A stretch of DNA of 64,000 nucleotides from Chitinophaga varians. Its GTDB lineage: Bacteria > Bacteroidota > Bacteroidia > Chitinophagales > Chitinophagaceae. The stretch spans positions 744,001 to 808,000 of the forward strand of contig NZ_JACVFB010000002.1 in NCBI RefSeq assembly GCF_014529945.1, in the 5' to 3' direction. The notes under the pieces are model-generated. The model was not told where the DNA came from. It searched no databases and worked only from the letters and a program-made list of their open reading frames with translations. Both the position numbers and the translations under genes were made by a program. Shown here piece by piece: positions 27,083 to 35,659 of this stretch. Position 1 is the stretch's first letter, and each line of letters starts with the position of its first letter.

Positions 27083-28954
27083 TTATGGCTTATGGTCCAC
27101 TTTTACTTTAAAGGCCGGAGGCTCGTAATTTCCCGGCATGTAAGAAGGAGGAATGGTAGAAGCGTTTCCGTCGCGGTGGGCGTGGTATTGCGGCGACATG
27201 ATCTCTACTCCGCCTTCATTGAAGTGGTCCTGTATCTGCTGGTTCAGCCGGGAATAGATTTCATTCATCCGATGCGACTCCTCCGTATAGGCATTGATTT
27301 CATAGGCAACGGAGAAGTCATTAAGCGCAGTCTGTAATACAAACGGCTCGCGGTCTTTCTGAATGCCTTCCGTGGCCAACGCTGCACGGATAAGTAGCTC
27401 ATGCACCTGTTTCCACGGCACATCATATCCAATGGTGACCGTGGTGTGCAGAATTAGCCCCAGGTCTTTACTGGAAGAGGTGAAATTGACCGTATGTCCG
27501 TTGAGGATGCTGGCATTGGGCACGGTGATCTCTTCGTTTTTAGTGGTGCGTAAGCGGGTCACCAGCAGGTTCTTTTCTATTACATCGCCGGTGATTTCTC
27601 CCAACCGGATACGGTCCCCTATTTTAAAGGGCCGCATGTACGTAATCACGAAACCCGCCACTACATTGGAAATCGCGGAGGAAGATCCCAGAGAAAAGAG
27701 AATGCCGAGGAATACAGACACACCCTGAAATACTTTGGAGTCCGATCCGGGGAGATAAGGGAAGATCACGACAAACATAAAAGCGTACAACAGGAACTTG
27801 ATACCGCTGGCAGTGGGCAATGCCCAGTCGGTATAAAAACCGTTGATCTTCAGATTGCCACAGGCGATTTCACTGGCGAGATAGTTCACAAGTTTGACAA
27901 GCAGCCGTGTGACCACATATATAACGAGGATGGTGAGCAGCTTGGGCAGATAATGAAGAATGCCCGACAATATGGATTTAACAGGCGATAAAGTCCAGTC
28001 AATCAGTTTATCTGCAATACCCTTTGTCCAGGGGAAGATGCCGAAAATCAGCGGCAGCGTGAGGTACAGGACCAGGAGGACCAGTATAATGCGTACAATA
28101 TTGAGCGCGCTGTAAATGATGCCGAGTTGTTTCTGTGGATTGAGCAGGGCATAGTTCTTCAGTTTTACGCCTTTGATGTAGCGGTCTTTCTCCCGCACCA
28201 GTCGTTTACGAAGGGACCTGAACAACCGATTGATGCCAAATATGATAAGGCCCAGCACGACCAATATCAATGCCAGCCAGCCAAGGCGTATGAGGATATA
28301 CTGAACGCTGTGTTGTGCTTTTTCCTGTTGGATGGCTTTGCGGATAGTGGCTGCGTAGGCCGTGGCCACCTGCGTTTTGTCCTGGTCCAGCCAGAGGGCA
28401 TCGTCATCCGTGATGGTCTGGATGATCAGGTCGTTGTACACTACGTCGACATTGTTTTCGTTGGGTACTACGGTGATGGAGTCCGGTGAAAAGAAAGGAT
28501 CTTTTTCTATCAGTTGCAGTTTACGGGAAATATTGGCTGCACGGTCGCTGGGCTTGAAAGGCCCTAGTTTATTATACACACGAAACAGGGTATCGCCGAA
28601 GGGGGCTACCGGTATTCCCTGGGAGATGGCTTTCATTTGGAGGATGCGTTCGCGTTGCCGGGCTTTCTTCAGGGAATCGGCCTGCTCAATATTAAGAAGC
28701 TGCTGTTCCAGTTCCTTTTTCCGCTGATTGTTGCTGCTGAGTTGTTGGATTTGTTCTTCCAGGGCCGCTTTGGCGGCGGCATCTGCCTTGATCAGGGAGT
28801 CGCTTTCCCGGAGCAGCCGGGTGGTGGCAATAAGCTGAGCGTTGGCGGTGGAGTCGTGGGATACATGGCTGCTGTCCTGTGCCTGGCTCTGGAGGTGGAT
28901 GGTCAGGATGGTTAATAAAATGGGAAAAAAGGATCTCATTCCGAAGCTTTTCAT
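27083..28954 (-). CDS. MscS-family mechanosensitive ion channel with long periplasmic N-domain
   Basis: A mechanosensitive channel of the small-conductance type, which would release solutes on hypo-osmotic shock. From ATG 28954 it has 623 residues: a signal peptide (ILLTILTIHLQSQAQ), a coiled-coil-rich periplasmic region (about 40-180, with AALEEQIQQL), then about five membrane helices from 195 to 420. The pore helix and MscS core are LGSSSAISNVVAGFVITYMRPFKIGDRIRLGEITGDV and TVPNASILNGHTVNFT in sequence order. A C-terminal alpha/beta domain ends with GGVEIMSPQYH. An upstream in-frame ATG (28996) and a downstream one (28939) are alternatives; 28954 or 28939 fits the signal best. Monocistronic, with mgsA further upstream on the same strand. 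Confidence 0.9.
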   Translation of the reverse strand: MKSFGMRSFFPILLTILTIHLQSQAQDSSHVSHDSTANAQLIATTRLLRESDSLIKADAAAKAALEEQIQQLSSNNQRKKELEQQLLNIEQADSLKKARQRERILQMKAISQGIPVAPFGDTLFRVYNKLGPFKPSDRAANISRKLQLIEKDPFFSPDSITVVPNENNVDVVYNDLIIQTITDDDALWLDQDKTQVATAYAATIRKAIQQEKAQHSVQYILIRLGWLALILVVLGLIIFGINRLFRSLRKRLVREKDRYIKGVKLKNYALLNPQKQLGIIYSALNIVRIILVLLVLYLTLPLIFGIFPWTKGIADKLIDWTLSPVKSILSGILHYLPKLLTILVIYVVTRLLVKLVNYLASEIACGNLKINGFYTDWALPTASGIKFLLYAFMFVVIFPYLPGSDSKVFQGVSVFLGILFSLGSSSAISNVVAGFVITYMRPFKIGDRIRLGEITGDVIEKNLLVTRLRTTKNEEITVPNASILNGHTVNFTSSSKDLGLILHTTVTIGYDVPWKQVHELLIRAALATEGIQKDREPFVLQTALNDFSVAYEINAYTEESHRMNEIYSRLNQQIQDHFNEGGVEIMSPQYHAHRDGNASTIPPSYMPGNYEPPAFKVKVDHKP

Positions 28955-29022
28955 TAAAGTACGGAAATTTCCCGGCGCAGCATAGCTGCAGGGCATAAAA
29001 AACGGGGAATTTAAAGGTGGGA

Positions 29023-29475
29023 CTAGACTTTTCGTTGCAGGTACTGGGTATAGTCTGGCAGGATCACTTCATAGTCCTGATGCATCAGTGGAGAAGTCAG
29101 CAGGAAGTCGGCCGAGGCGCGGTTACAGGCCACCGGAATGTTCCAGACAACGCCGAGTCGCAGCAGGGCTTTAATATCCGGATCATGCGGGAGGGCTTCC
29201 ATGGGGTCCCAGAAGAAGATGATCACGTCCAGCGCGCCTTCCGCAACGAGTGCGCCAATCTGCTGGTCACCACCCAGCGGGCCGCTCAGCAATTTTCTGA
29301 CGGAAACGTCCAGCGCTTCTTCGATCAGTTTGCCGGTGGTGCCGGTAGCGTAAAGTTCATGGCGGCTCAGTACTGTTTTGTTGTAGGTCGCCCATTCTAT
29401 CAGCTCGGCCTTTTTGTGGTCGTGTGCGATCAGCGCGATCCTTTTGCGTGCTTTCAGCGTTTTGATGGTCTGCAT
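29023..29475 (-). CDS. mgsA: Methylglyoxal synthase
   Basis: Converts dihydroxyacetone phosphate to methylglyoxal and phosphate, an overflow bypass of lower glycolysis. The 150-residue product has the family signature SGPLGGDQQIGA, with the catalytic aspartate in GGDQQ, the TGTTG phosphate loop (YATGTTGKLI), FFWDPMEALPHDPD and the final NRASADFLL. I put the start at ATG 29475: a TTG three codons upstream is in frame but falls within a perfect -7 promoter box. That box is 6 nt from the ATG, so the mRNA should be leaderless or nearly so. It is followed by the MscS gene on the same strand after 69 bases. Confidence 0.95.
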   Translation of the reverse strand: MQTIKTLKARKRIALIAHDHKKAELIEWATYNKTVLSRHELYATGTTGKLIEEALDVSVRKLLSGPLGGDQQIGALVAEGALDVIIFFWDPMEALPHDPDIKALLRLGVVWNIPVACNRASADFLLTSPLMHQDYEVILPDYTQYLQRKV

Positions 29476-29481
29476 ATGCTG

Positions 29482-29489
29482 CAAAAGTA
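29482..29489 (-). promoter_or_regulatory. -7 box TACTTTTG 6 nt before mgsA ATG
   Basis: This is a perfect TAnnTTTG match on the minus strand ending six bases before ATG 29475. It also rules out the in-frame TTG at 29484 as the start. Confidence 0.6.
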
Positions 29490-29529
29490 CTAAGCCGCCT
29501 GAGAAAAATAAATGTAAAATTTAATAATA

Positions 29530-30045
29530 TTAGTGTTTGTCGGCCGTATCCAGCGTTGCCAGGTCGCGATCGAAGATATAAAGACCGCCCTTGTCTTCTC
29601 CGATGAGTTTCAGTTTGTCAAGGATATGCCGGGCCATCCGTTCTTCTTCAATCTGTTCGGTGACATACCATTGCATGAAATTGTGCGTGGCATAGTCTTT
29701 TTCAAGCAAACAGAGGTCTACCAGATTATTGATTTCTTTGGATACTGCCAGCTCATGTTTGAACACCAGGTCAAAAACGGCCTGTATATTTTTAAACTGG
29801 TGGTCGGGCTGTTTCAGTGCCGGCACCAGGCCATGGGCGCCTCTCTCGTTGATGTATTTCAGCAATTTCAGCATGTGTATCCGTTCTTCGTCGGAGTGAC
29901 GGTAGAGGAACAGTGCGGTACCGTTATAGCCCTGTACTTCGGCCCAGGAAGCCATAGCGAGGTAATACTGGGAGGAGGCCGCTTCCATTTCCACCTGTTG
30001 GTTGAGCGCAGCCAGAATTTTGGGAGAAAGTTCTTTCAATAACAT
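29530..30045 (-). CDS. ftnA: Ferritin
   Basis: A 171-residue non-heme ferritin subunit that would assemble into a 24-mer cage, oxidise Fe2+ and store iron. The ferroxidase ligands are in place: Glu21 (VEMEAASSQYY), Glu54 and His57 (DEERIHM), Glu98 (KHELAVS), and Glu130/Gln131 (TEQIEEE). The four-helix bundle plus short C-terminal helix gives normal length. It is transcribed away from nfu, about 150 bases away, an arrangement that would suit iron-linked control, but no Fur-type operator is obvious. The start ATG at 30045 gives the standard N-terminus (LLKELSPKILAALNQQ). Confidence 0.95.
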   Translation of the reverse strand: MLLKELSPKILAALNQQVEMEAASSQYYLAMASWAEVQGYNGTALFLYRHSDEERIHMLKLLKYINERGAHGLVPALKQPDHQFKNIQAVFDLVFKHELAVSKEINNLVDLCLLEKDYATHNFMQWYVTEQIEEERMARHILDKLKLIGEDKGGLYIFDRDLATLDTADKH

Positions 30046-30169
30046 GACCTTAAATTTTAATTTGATGTAGGGGACGGCGTTAGGGAGGATATTGTTGCCG
30101 CTTATAACGTTATTGTAAAATTCGATGAGGTTTCCCCTTTTCCGGTCTAAAATTCTGCCCGGAAAGTGC

Positions 30170-30177
30170 TACCTTTG
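30170..30177 (+). promoter_or_regulatory. -7 box TACCTTTG upstream of nfu
   Basis: This is a perfect TAnnTTTG match 19 nt before ATG 30197. No -33 TTG is evident. Confidence 0.55.
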
Positions 30178-30196
30178 TCAGGTAAATTAGGATAAA

Positions 30197-30793
30197 ATGA
30201 TTAAAACAGGAAATCCGATCATCAGCATATATACGGAAATGACGCCCAATCCGGAAACAATGAAGTTTGTTGCCAACAAACTGTTGTATCCTGGTAAGAG
30301 CATCGACTTTCCGGATGAGGCCAGCGCTAAACCATCCCCATTGGCAATTGAACTGTTTAGCTTCCCTTTCATCAGGGGCGTGTTCATCATGGCCAATTTC
30401 ATTACGCTTACCAAAACCAGTGAAACAGACTGGAACGATATAATCCCCACCGTAAAAGCCTTCCTGAAGGAATACCTGGAGGATAACCGCCCTGTTATCA
30501 ACGAAGACGAAGTGGTAGTCACCAAAGACACTGCCAGCAACACCGTTAGCGCAGATGACAGCGATGTGGTGAAAAGAATCAAGGAACTGCTCGAAAACTA
30601 CGTGAAACCAGCGGTAGAAATGGATGGCGGCGCCATTCAGTTCAAAAACTACGAAGCCGGTACGGTTACACTGATGTTACAGGGTTCCTGTTCAGGCTGC
30701 CCCTCTTCCATGATTACGCTGAAAGCCGGCATCGAAGGCATGATGAAGCGTATGATACCGGAAGTGAAGGAAGTTGTGGCAGAAGCCGAATAA
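30197..30793 (+). CDS. Nfu-type NifU family iron-sulfur scaffold/carrier
   Basis: A 198-residue two-domain iron-sulfur carrier that would deliver Fe-S clusters to apoproteins. The N-terminal Nfu_N domain (about 10-95) has the typical TEMTPNPETMKFV start. The C-terminal NifU domain (about 122-195) has the cluster-binding pair Cys165 and Cys168 in LQGSCSGCPSS, preceded by VEMDGGAIQF. Both domains are intact and the linker is acidic. Ferritin lies divergently upstream, which groups iron handling. A perfect -7 box and a good terminator delimit it as a single-gene unit. Confidence 0.94.
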   Translation: MIKTGNPIISIYTEMTPNPETMKFVANKLLYPGKSIDFPDEASAKPSPLAIELFSFPFIRGVFIMANFITLTKTSETDWNDIIPTVKAFLKEYLEDNRPVINEDEVVVTKDTASNTVSADDSDVVKRIKELLENYVKPAVEMDGGAIQFKNYEAGTVTLMLQGSCSGCPSSMITLKAGIEGMMKRMIPEVKEVVAEAE

Positions 30794-30824
30794 GCCATAG
30801 TTGAGTGAATGATAGTGTTAAATG

Positions 30825-30857
30825 AAAGCACAGTCTTAGTGGCTGTGCTTTTTTATT
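30825..30857 (+). terminator. Terminator after nfu
   Basis: A 9-bp perfect stem AAAGCACAG / CTGTGCTTT with a 9-nt loop (30825-30851) is followed by a T-rich tract. Confidence 0.85.
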
Positions 30858-30879
30858 TTTTAAGATAGATATAGCGACA

Positions 30880-32577
30880 ATGAAAGGATTACTGGTTTTG
30901 TTGACCGGCATGGCCATTGCAGCCCAGCCGGTACTGGCACAGAAGAAAAAAAACATCGACAGCGCCGCCGCCGTGATTACCTACGGGATGCGCAGCAATG
31001 GAAAAGAGGTCGGCAACGGCCTACAGCTGTTCATTGACCACAACAGGGCCCACATCGTTCCGGGTGGCCCCGCTGCGAAAGAACAACAGTATCTGGAACT
31101 GGGCGAAAAAGCGACCCTTCAGGTACTTGGCACTCCTAACGGAAATACCTATACGCTGAAGAAACCGTTCACGGAATATATACAACCGGAATTGCTGCCA
31201 GGCACAGACACCATCCTTGGACTGGTCTGTAAGAAAGCCAAACTCTTTGTCCGCTCCAACACCATTGAAGTATGGTATACTAACCAACTGGCCCTCAAAG
31301 GCACGCCTAACCTGACAATAGCGCCGGGGCTCGGACTCGTGCTCAAGGTTGTTCGCAACGGCAACAGCGAAACCATCGCTAAAAAAATCGATTACCGCAA
31401 AATTACCCCGGCAGAACTGGCATGGCCTGCACAACCGGGCCAACAGGTGGACGATGCCGCCTATATGCGGGAGGTGATAGAAAGCCGCTACACTACCCTG
31501 CCGGTGTTTGATCAGGAACAAATCAGCTGGGGCAACAATATCACTAACCCGGCAGACGATCAGTCAGGCGTGACTTATCGCTACGCTGGCGGTACTGTCA
31601 TCCTGAAAAAAGTAAAACTGCCCGCACCCAAAAAGGGGGAAACCATGTTCGCTGAACTGGTACAGTATTCTAACGGTGACGCCTATGACCGTACCGGCTC
31701 TGTATTCATGATCCCTACCGATAAAGCCGCCTCCTTCCTGGATGGCCTTCGCAAAGGTGCTGCCGCCCTGCCGGTATTTACCGCCAAAAACGGAAAACAA
31801 TATCAGGGCATGGTGGCTACCGACAACTATCTGCCTTCCCTGGAAATACTGCGCTTCTTCACGCCTTTCGGGGTACACCACTTCAACGATCAGGTGAAGA
31901 TCAAAGGATACCACTGGGCCGATTCTGTGATGTACAAGCAGGATATCACGGAACTGCAAAACCGCCTGCAAGGCGAGGTATGGCTGGGCGTTTACATCGG
32001 CAACTACGATAAAGGCGGGCACAAAGTAAGCCTGCGTTTCAAATACTATCCCGGTGATGACGAAGATGACAACAGCAACAGGCCGGATTGGATCTACCCG
32101 ATTTTTAATACGACCAACCTGATGGAGATGGCCGGACAGGAATACCCTACCCTTTTCGATAAGGACTCCCTGACTGTGACAGTAAACATTCCGGAAGGCA
32201 TTCACCATCTTCAGCTGCGTTATATCACTACCGGCCATGGTGGCTGGGGCGGCGGCGATGAATTCAATCCGAAACAGAATGAGATATTCGTGGATGGAAA
32301 AAGGGTGTATCATTTCATCCCCTGGCGTACAGACTGTGGCACTTACCGTTTGTCTAACCCGGCTTCCGGTAACTTCGGTAACGGACTGTCTTCCTCAGAC
32401 CTGAGCCGCTCCAACTGGTGCCCCGGCACCCTCACCTCTCCGGTGTTCATTTCCCTGCCGGACCTTGGCCCGGGACAGCATACCATTAAAGTAGCGATCC
32501 CGCAGGGCGCTCCTGCCGGTACCAGCCAGAGCTTCTGGGATGTATCCGGCACGTTGACGGGTACACGGAAAAAATAA
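30880..32577 (+). CDS. Secreted PNGase F-like peptide-N-glycosidase domain protein
   Basis: A 565-residue exported protein whose C-terminal part resembles peptide:N-glycosidase F, an enzyme that removes N-glycans from glycoproteins. The signal peptide is MKGLLVLLTGMAIAAQPVLAQ. An extra N-terminal domain (about 24-270) is of unknown type. The first PNGase jelly-roll (about 285-390) includes LRFFTPFGVHHFN, the DITELQNRLQG stretch and VSLRFKYYPG. The second (about 405-560) includes GHGGWGGGDEFNPKQNEIFVD, split here by the GGG turn, plus FIPWRTDCGTYR and NWCPGTLTSPVF. Aspartate and glutamate residues at positions expected for catalysis are present but cannot be assigned without alignment. It stands upstream of pnuC with a 30-base gap. 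Confidence 0.85.
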   Translation: MKGLLVLLTGMAIAAQPVLAQKKKNIDSAAAVITYGMRSNGKEVGNGLQLFIDHNRAHIVPGGPAAKEQQYLELGEKATLQVLGTPNGNTYTLKKPFTEYIQPELLPGTDTILGLVCKKAKLFVRSNTIEVWYTNQLALKGTPNLTIAPGLGLVLKVVRNGNSETIAKKIDYRKITPAELAWPAQPGQQVDDAAYMREVIESRYTTLPVFDQEQISWGNNITNPADDQSGVTYRYAGGTVILKKVKLPAPKKGETMFAELVQYSNGDAYDRTGSVFMIPTDKAASFLDGLRKGAAALPVFTAKNGKQYQGMVATDNYLPSLEILRFFTPFGVHHFNDQVKIKGYHWADSVMYKQDITELQNRLQGEVWLGVYIGNYDKGGHKVSLRFKYYPGDDEDDNSNRPDWIYPIFNTTNLMEMAGQEYPTLFDKDSLTVTVNIPEGIHHLQLRYITTGHGGWGGGDEFNPKQNEIFVDGKRVYHFIPWRTDCGTYRLSNPASGNFGNGLSSSDLSRSNWCPGTLTSPVFISLPDLGPGQHTIKVAIPQGAPAGTSQSFWDVSGTLTGTRKK

Positions 32578-32595
32578 TCCATCAACTGCAATACT

Positions 32596-32603
32596 TACAT
32601 TTG
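32596..32603 (+). promoter_or_regulatory. -7 box TACATTTG 4 nt before pnuC ATG
   Basis: This is a perfect TAnnTTTG match with only four bases to ATG 32608, predicting a leaderless pnuC transcript independent of the PNGase-like gene. Confidence 0.6.
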
Positions 32604-32607
32604 TTGT

Positions 32608-33231
32608 ATGAATGAATTTATAACGGGACTGCAAAACGGCTTACATGGCATGACATGGCTCGAAGCGATTGCAGTACTGTTTGCTGTATTGTCGGTCATC
32701 TTCCAGAAGAAAAATAATATACTGGTATATCCCACCGGTATTATCAGTACCGGCATCTATACCTACCTTCTTTCGAGGGAACATTTTAAACTCTATGCAG
32801 ACGCCACGCTCAACGCCTATTACCTGGTGATGAGCGTTTACGGATGGTTATACTGGGCCCGGCAGGGCCCGGCCAAACCGGAGGTGAAGATCAGCCGTAG
32901 CAGCCCAGGGGAACTGGCTACGGCGATCTTCATCGCCCTGGCAGGATGGGCCATCTTCTATGTGCTGCTGGTGAATTTCTCCGACTCCAACGTACCCGTG
33001 ATGGACGCTTTCATTTCCGCCACCGCCTGTGGCGGCATGTGGCTGCTAGCCAAACGGAAAGTGGAAAACTGGATACTGTTGAATATCTCCAATTTTGTGG
33101 CGGTGCCGTTGCTGTTCTATAAGCACCTGTACCTGACCGCGCTGTTGACCATCTTTTTGTTTATCATTGCTATCTTCGGATATTTCAGCTGGCGTAAGGC
33201 CGTGCTGCAACAGGAAACCTCCCATTCATGA
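32608..33231 (+). CDS. pnuC: PnuC nicotinamide riboside transporter
   Basis: A 207-residue inner-membrane facilitator for nicotinamide riboside. About seven hydrophobic helices are visible. The substrate-site helix shows the family stretch YPTGIISTGIYTYLL and LNAYYLVMSVYGWLYW, and the later helices include NISNFVAVPLLFYKHLYLTA. The next gene encodes a ribosylnicotinamide kinase-like protein, and the two overlap by ATGA, so uptake and phosphorylation are translationally coupled. This makes nicotinamide riboside more likely than thiamine (PnuT) as substrate, and there is no room for a TPP riboswitch in the 30-base leader region. Confidence 0.94.
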   Translation: MNEFITGLQNGLHGMTWLEAIAVLFAVLSVIFQKKNNILVYPTGIISTGIYTYLLSREHFKLYADATLNAYYLVMSVYGWLYWARQGPAKPEVKISRSSPGELATAIFIALAGWAIFYVLLVNFSDSNVPVMDAFISATACGGMWLLAKRKVENWILLNISNFVAVPLLFYKHLYLTALLTIFLFIIAIFGYFSWRKAVLQQETSHS

Positions 33232-33749
33232 AAAAAGTAGTAGTCATAGGGCCTGAGTCTACAGGCAAAAGCACGCTCAGCGCCAAGCTGGCGGCGCATT
33301 TTAATACTGCCTGGACGCCGGAATATGCCCGGCAGTATCTGGACGGCCTCGGACGGCCCTATGAACAGGAAGACCTGTTGAACATCACCTATGGACAGAT
33401 GATATTGGAAGATAAAACGGCCACTAAAGCCAAAGACCTGTTGATATGTGATACCGATCTGTATGTGATAAAAGTATGGAGCGAGCATAAATACCAGGAC
33501 TGTGATCCCCGTATCCTTAGTGCTATTGCGAATCAACGGTGTGATCATTACCTGCTTACCTATGTAGACCTGCCCTGGGAAGAAGATCCCCAGCGCGAAT
33601 ACCCTGACCCTGAGATGCGCGAGTATTTCTATCAGGTGTACCGGGATATCGTGATGCAGTCAGGAGTAACCTGGACGGATATACGGGGTAGTTATGAACA
33701 GCGTGAGGTGCTGGCTATTGAGGCTTTGAATCGTTTGCTGGCGGAGTAG
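33228..33749 (+). CDS. Ribosylnicotinamide kinase-like ATPase (NadR kinase domain only)
   Basis: A 173-residue P-loop kinase equivalent to the C-terminal kinase domain of NadR, which phosphorylates nicotinamide riboside to NMN. The Walker A motif is at the N-terminus (IGPESTGKSTLSAKLA, about 7-22). TPEYARQYLDG and LLICDTDLYVIKVWSE are the expected substrate and Walker B-like segments, and the DLPWEEDPQREYPDP lid follows. There is no NMN adenylyltransferase domain and no DNA-binding domain. It overlaps pnuC by four bases (ATGA) and its 3' end overlaps the convergent mtgA by 35 bases. Confidence 0.9.
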   Translation: MKKVVVIGPESTGKSTLSAKLAAHFNTAWTPEYARQYLDGLGRPYEQEDLLNITYGQMILEDKTATKAKDLLICDTDLYVIKVWSEHKYQDCDPRILSAIANQRCDHYLLTYVDLPWEEDPQREYPDPEMREYFYQVYRDIVMQSGVTWTDIRGSYEQREVLAIEALNRLLAE

Positions 33750-34467
33750 TGTTCTTCACCCCTGAAACGAGTTCCATAATATCCGGATCGGGCGCCAGAT
33801 TGCGCATTTGTATCAGAATTTTCCGTTGTCGCCAGGCGGTGATCCTGGCTGGCGGGTTGACAGTATATTTAACCGGATTAGGGAGACAGGCCGCTATCAT
33901 GGCCGCTTCTTCCCTGTTCAGACTGGCGGCATTTTTATGATAGTAAGCCTGTGAGGCTGCTTCCACGCCAAAGATGCCGTCGCCTGTCTGGGCCACATTC
34001 AGGTACACTTCCAGTATCCGCTGTTTGCCCCAGATTTTTTCAATCATAAAAGTGAAGTATACTTCCAGCCCCTTGCGTATCCAGCTACGGCCCTGCCAGA
34101 GGAACACGTTTTTAGCTACCTGCTGGCTGATGGTACTGGCCCCTCTTATCTTTTTGCTGGCTTCGTTGTGTTTCATTGCCTTTTCGATCGACTTATAGTC
34201 GAAGCCGTCGTGGTCGGGAAACAGTTGGTCTTCGCTCGCGATCACGGCCAGTTTGGCGTGTTGGGATATTTCATCGTAGCTGACCCATGATTTTTGCAGG
34301 TGTTTATCGGTGCCCCAGAGGCTGAACCAGCTGGAGATCATAGTGATGGTGATAGGTGGATTGACCCATCGTAACAGGATGATATATACAAATTGTGCGA
34401 CAAACAGGACCAGCAATATCCGCTTCAATCTCCTCCACGTTCTGGGGACAATGCCTTTTAACTTCAT
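33715..34467 (-). CDS. mtgA: Monofunctional biosynthetic peptidoglycan transglycosylase
   Basis: A 250-residue membrane-anchored GT51 enzyme that polymerises lipid II into glycan strands. One N-terminal membrane helix is clear (ILLVLFVAQFVYIILL, about 17-32). The five GT51 motifs are in order: EDQLFPDHDGFD with the catalytic glutamate, GASTISQQVAKN, RKGLEVYF, KQRILEVYLN and the AAMIAACLPNP region. No transpeptidase domain follows, which separates it from class A PBPs. The C-terminal tail overlaps the convergent kinase gene by 35 bases, so the last dozen codons lie in shared DNA. Length is normal. Confidence 0.95.
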   Translation of the reverse strand: MKLKGIVPRTWRRLKRILLVLFVAQFVYIILLRWVNPPITITMISSWFSLWGTDKHLQKSWVSYDEISQHAKLAVIASEDQLFPDHDGFDYKSIEKAMKHNEASKKIRGASTISQQVAKNVFLWQGRSWIRKGLEVYFTFMIEKIWGKQRILEVYLNVAQTGDGIFGVEAASQAYYHKNAASLNREEAAMIAACLPNPVKYTVNPPARITAWRQRKILIQMRNLAPDPDIMELVSGVKNTTPPANDSKPQ

Positions 34468-34516
34468 TCCGCGTAGGTTTGGAAAAATCGGGCTGAAAGA
34501 TAGGAACTAATTGTGG

Positions 34517-34534
34517 AATTATGAATTACGAATT
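34517..34534. repeat. Solo copy of an 18-bp repeat word
   Basis: The 18-mer AATTATGAATTACGAATT occurs here and again, exactly and inverted, at 52949-52966. It is composed of AATTACG-type words like those in inverted repeat A, but has no partner arm nearby. It lies between the divergent mtgA and YrdC/YciO-family genes. Confidence 0.6.
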
Positions 34535-34637
34535 GCATATTAACTTACAGTAAGGATTTAATTTGGTAATTTTACACTAGCAGCACGGTTGTTGTGCATG
34601 TTGTCATCGTTGTTACTTTCACTTAATCTATGATACT

Positions 34638-35255
34638 ATGCTGTTAAATGTGCACCCGGAGAATCCGAATCCCCGCCATATAAAAACGATCATCGAATGC
34701 CTGAAGGATGGAGGGATTATTATCTATCCTACCGATACCGTTTACGGGTTGGGGTGCGATATTACGCAGCATAAGGCGATAGAGCGTATTGCCCGGATTA
34801 AACAGATTGATCCCAGGAAAGCGCAGTTTTCATTTATCTGCTATGACCTGAGCCACCTGTCGGACTACGCTAAAAGCGTGGATACGCCGGTGTTCAGGAT
34901 GCTGAAGAAGGCGCTGCCCGGCCCATATACCTTTATTTTGCCCGCCAGTAAGATGGTGCCTAAGCTGTTAAAAACAAAAAAAGATACAGTCGGTATCAGG
35001 GTGCCGGACAACAATATCTGCCGGACGATTGTCCATGAACTGGGCAACCCGCTGATGAGTACCACCTTGCCGGTCGATCACTACGTGGAAGAATATACGG
35101 ACCCGGAAATCATCTATGAGAAATTCGGTAAGGTAGTGGATATCGTGGTAGATGGCGGCCCCGGTGGAATAGGCTTTTCCACAGTGGTGGATTGTACCGG
35201 TCCGGAACCGGAGCTGGTGCGTGAAGGTATTGGTAGTTATGAAGCCATTAGCTGA
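34638..35255 (+). CDS. YrdC/YciO/Sua5 family protein (probable L-threonylcarbamoyladenylate synthase type)
   Basis: A 205-residue protein of the Sua5/YrdC/YciO family; the founding members make threonylcarbamoyl-AMP for the t6A37 modification of ANN-decoding tRNAs. The N-terminal PTDTVYGLGCD (about 31-41), the RKAQFSFICYDLSHLSDY segment and KALPGPYTFILPA are typical. GIRVPDNNICRTIVHELGNPLMSTT completes the nucleotide pocket. The sequence is closer to the YciO branch than to strict TsaC, so its role in t6A formation is likely but not certain. It is followed after nine bases by a small secreted protein gene on the same strand. Confidence 0.87.
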   Translation: MLLNVHPENPNPRHIKTIIECLKDGGIIIYPTDTVYGLGCDITQHKAIERIARIKQIDPRKAQFSFICYDLSHLSDYAKSVDTPVFRMLKKALPGPYTFILPASKMVPKLLKTKKDTVGIRVPDNNICRTIVHELGNPLMSTTLPVDHYVEEYTDPEIIYEKFGKVVDIVVDGGPGGIGFSTVVDCTGPEPELVREGIGSYEAIS

Positions 35256-35264
35256 TGATATTTT

Positions 35265-35651
35265 ATGAAGATGCAATGGTGGATCATAGGTTGTCTGATG
35301 ATGGCGCCTGTAACGTTACAGGCGCAAGTGACGGCTCAAAAAACGCTGTCGCCGGTATCCTTTGCCCATCGTCATCTTTTAACCGATACGGTAAAAAATT
35401 CCCGGTACGTGCCTTTCGGCACTTTTGCGAAAGCAGGTAACCAGCCCGCATTACCCCTTCCCTCTTTTAATGGTCCCACCCCTTCCGGCCCCGTTTATCC
35501 GGTATACATGATGACCAATCATGCCTATTATGACCAGCATTTTGGTTTCTTCTGCAAAAAGGAATGGTCCTGGCAGAAACAGACCGGCATCCCGGTGAAA
35601 TTAAGGCTGGGAAGTTACGAGTTGACCCAACATCAGGAAGGAAAACATTAA
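35265..35651 (+). CDS. Small secreted protein of unknown function
   Basis: A 128-residue product with an export signal (MKMQWWIIGCLMMAPVTLQAQ). The mature part is rich in proline and aromatic residues (FNGPTPSGPVYPVYMMTNHAYYDQHFGFFCKKEW) and ends in a KLRLGSYELTQHQ strand. I recognise no family. It begins nine bases after the YrdC/YciO-family stop and is probably cotranscribed with it. Its transcript could run on to the terminator at 35828. The C-terminal half (FGFFCKKEWSWQKQTGIPVKLRLGS) resembles short tails seen in Chitinophagaceae hypothetical proteins, but that is a weak impression. Confidence 0.7.
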   Translation: MKMQWWIIGCLMMAPVTLQAQVTAQKTLSPVSFAHRHLLTDTVKNSRYVPFGTFAKAGNQPALPLPSFNGPTPSGPVYPVYMMTNHAYYDQHFGFFCKKEWSWQKQTGIPVKLRLGSYELTQHQEGKH

Positions 35652-35659
35652 CCAAGCTA

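Noticed and set aside
32578..32607. TPP riboswitch before pnuC
   Set aside because: Only 30 bases separate the stop upstream from ATG, too short for the aptamer, and the neighbour is a nicotinamide riboside kinase.
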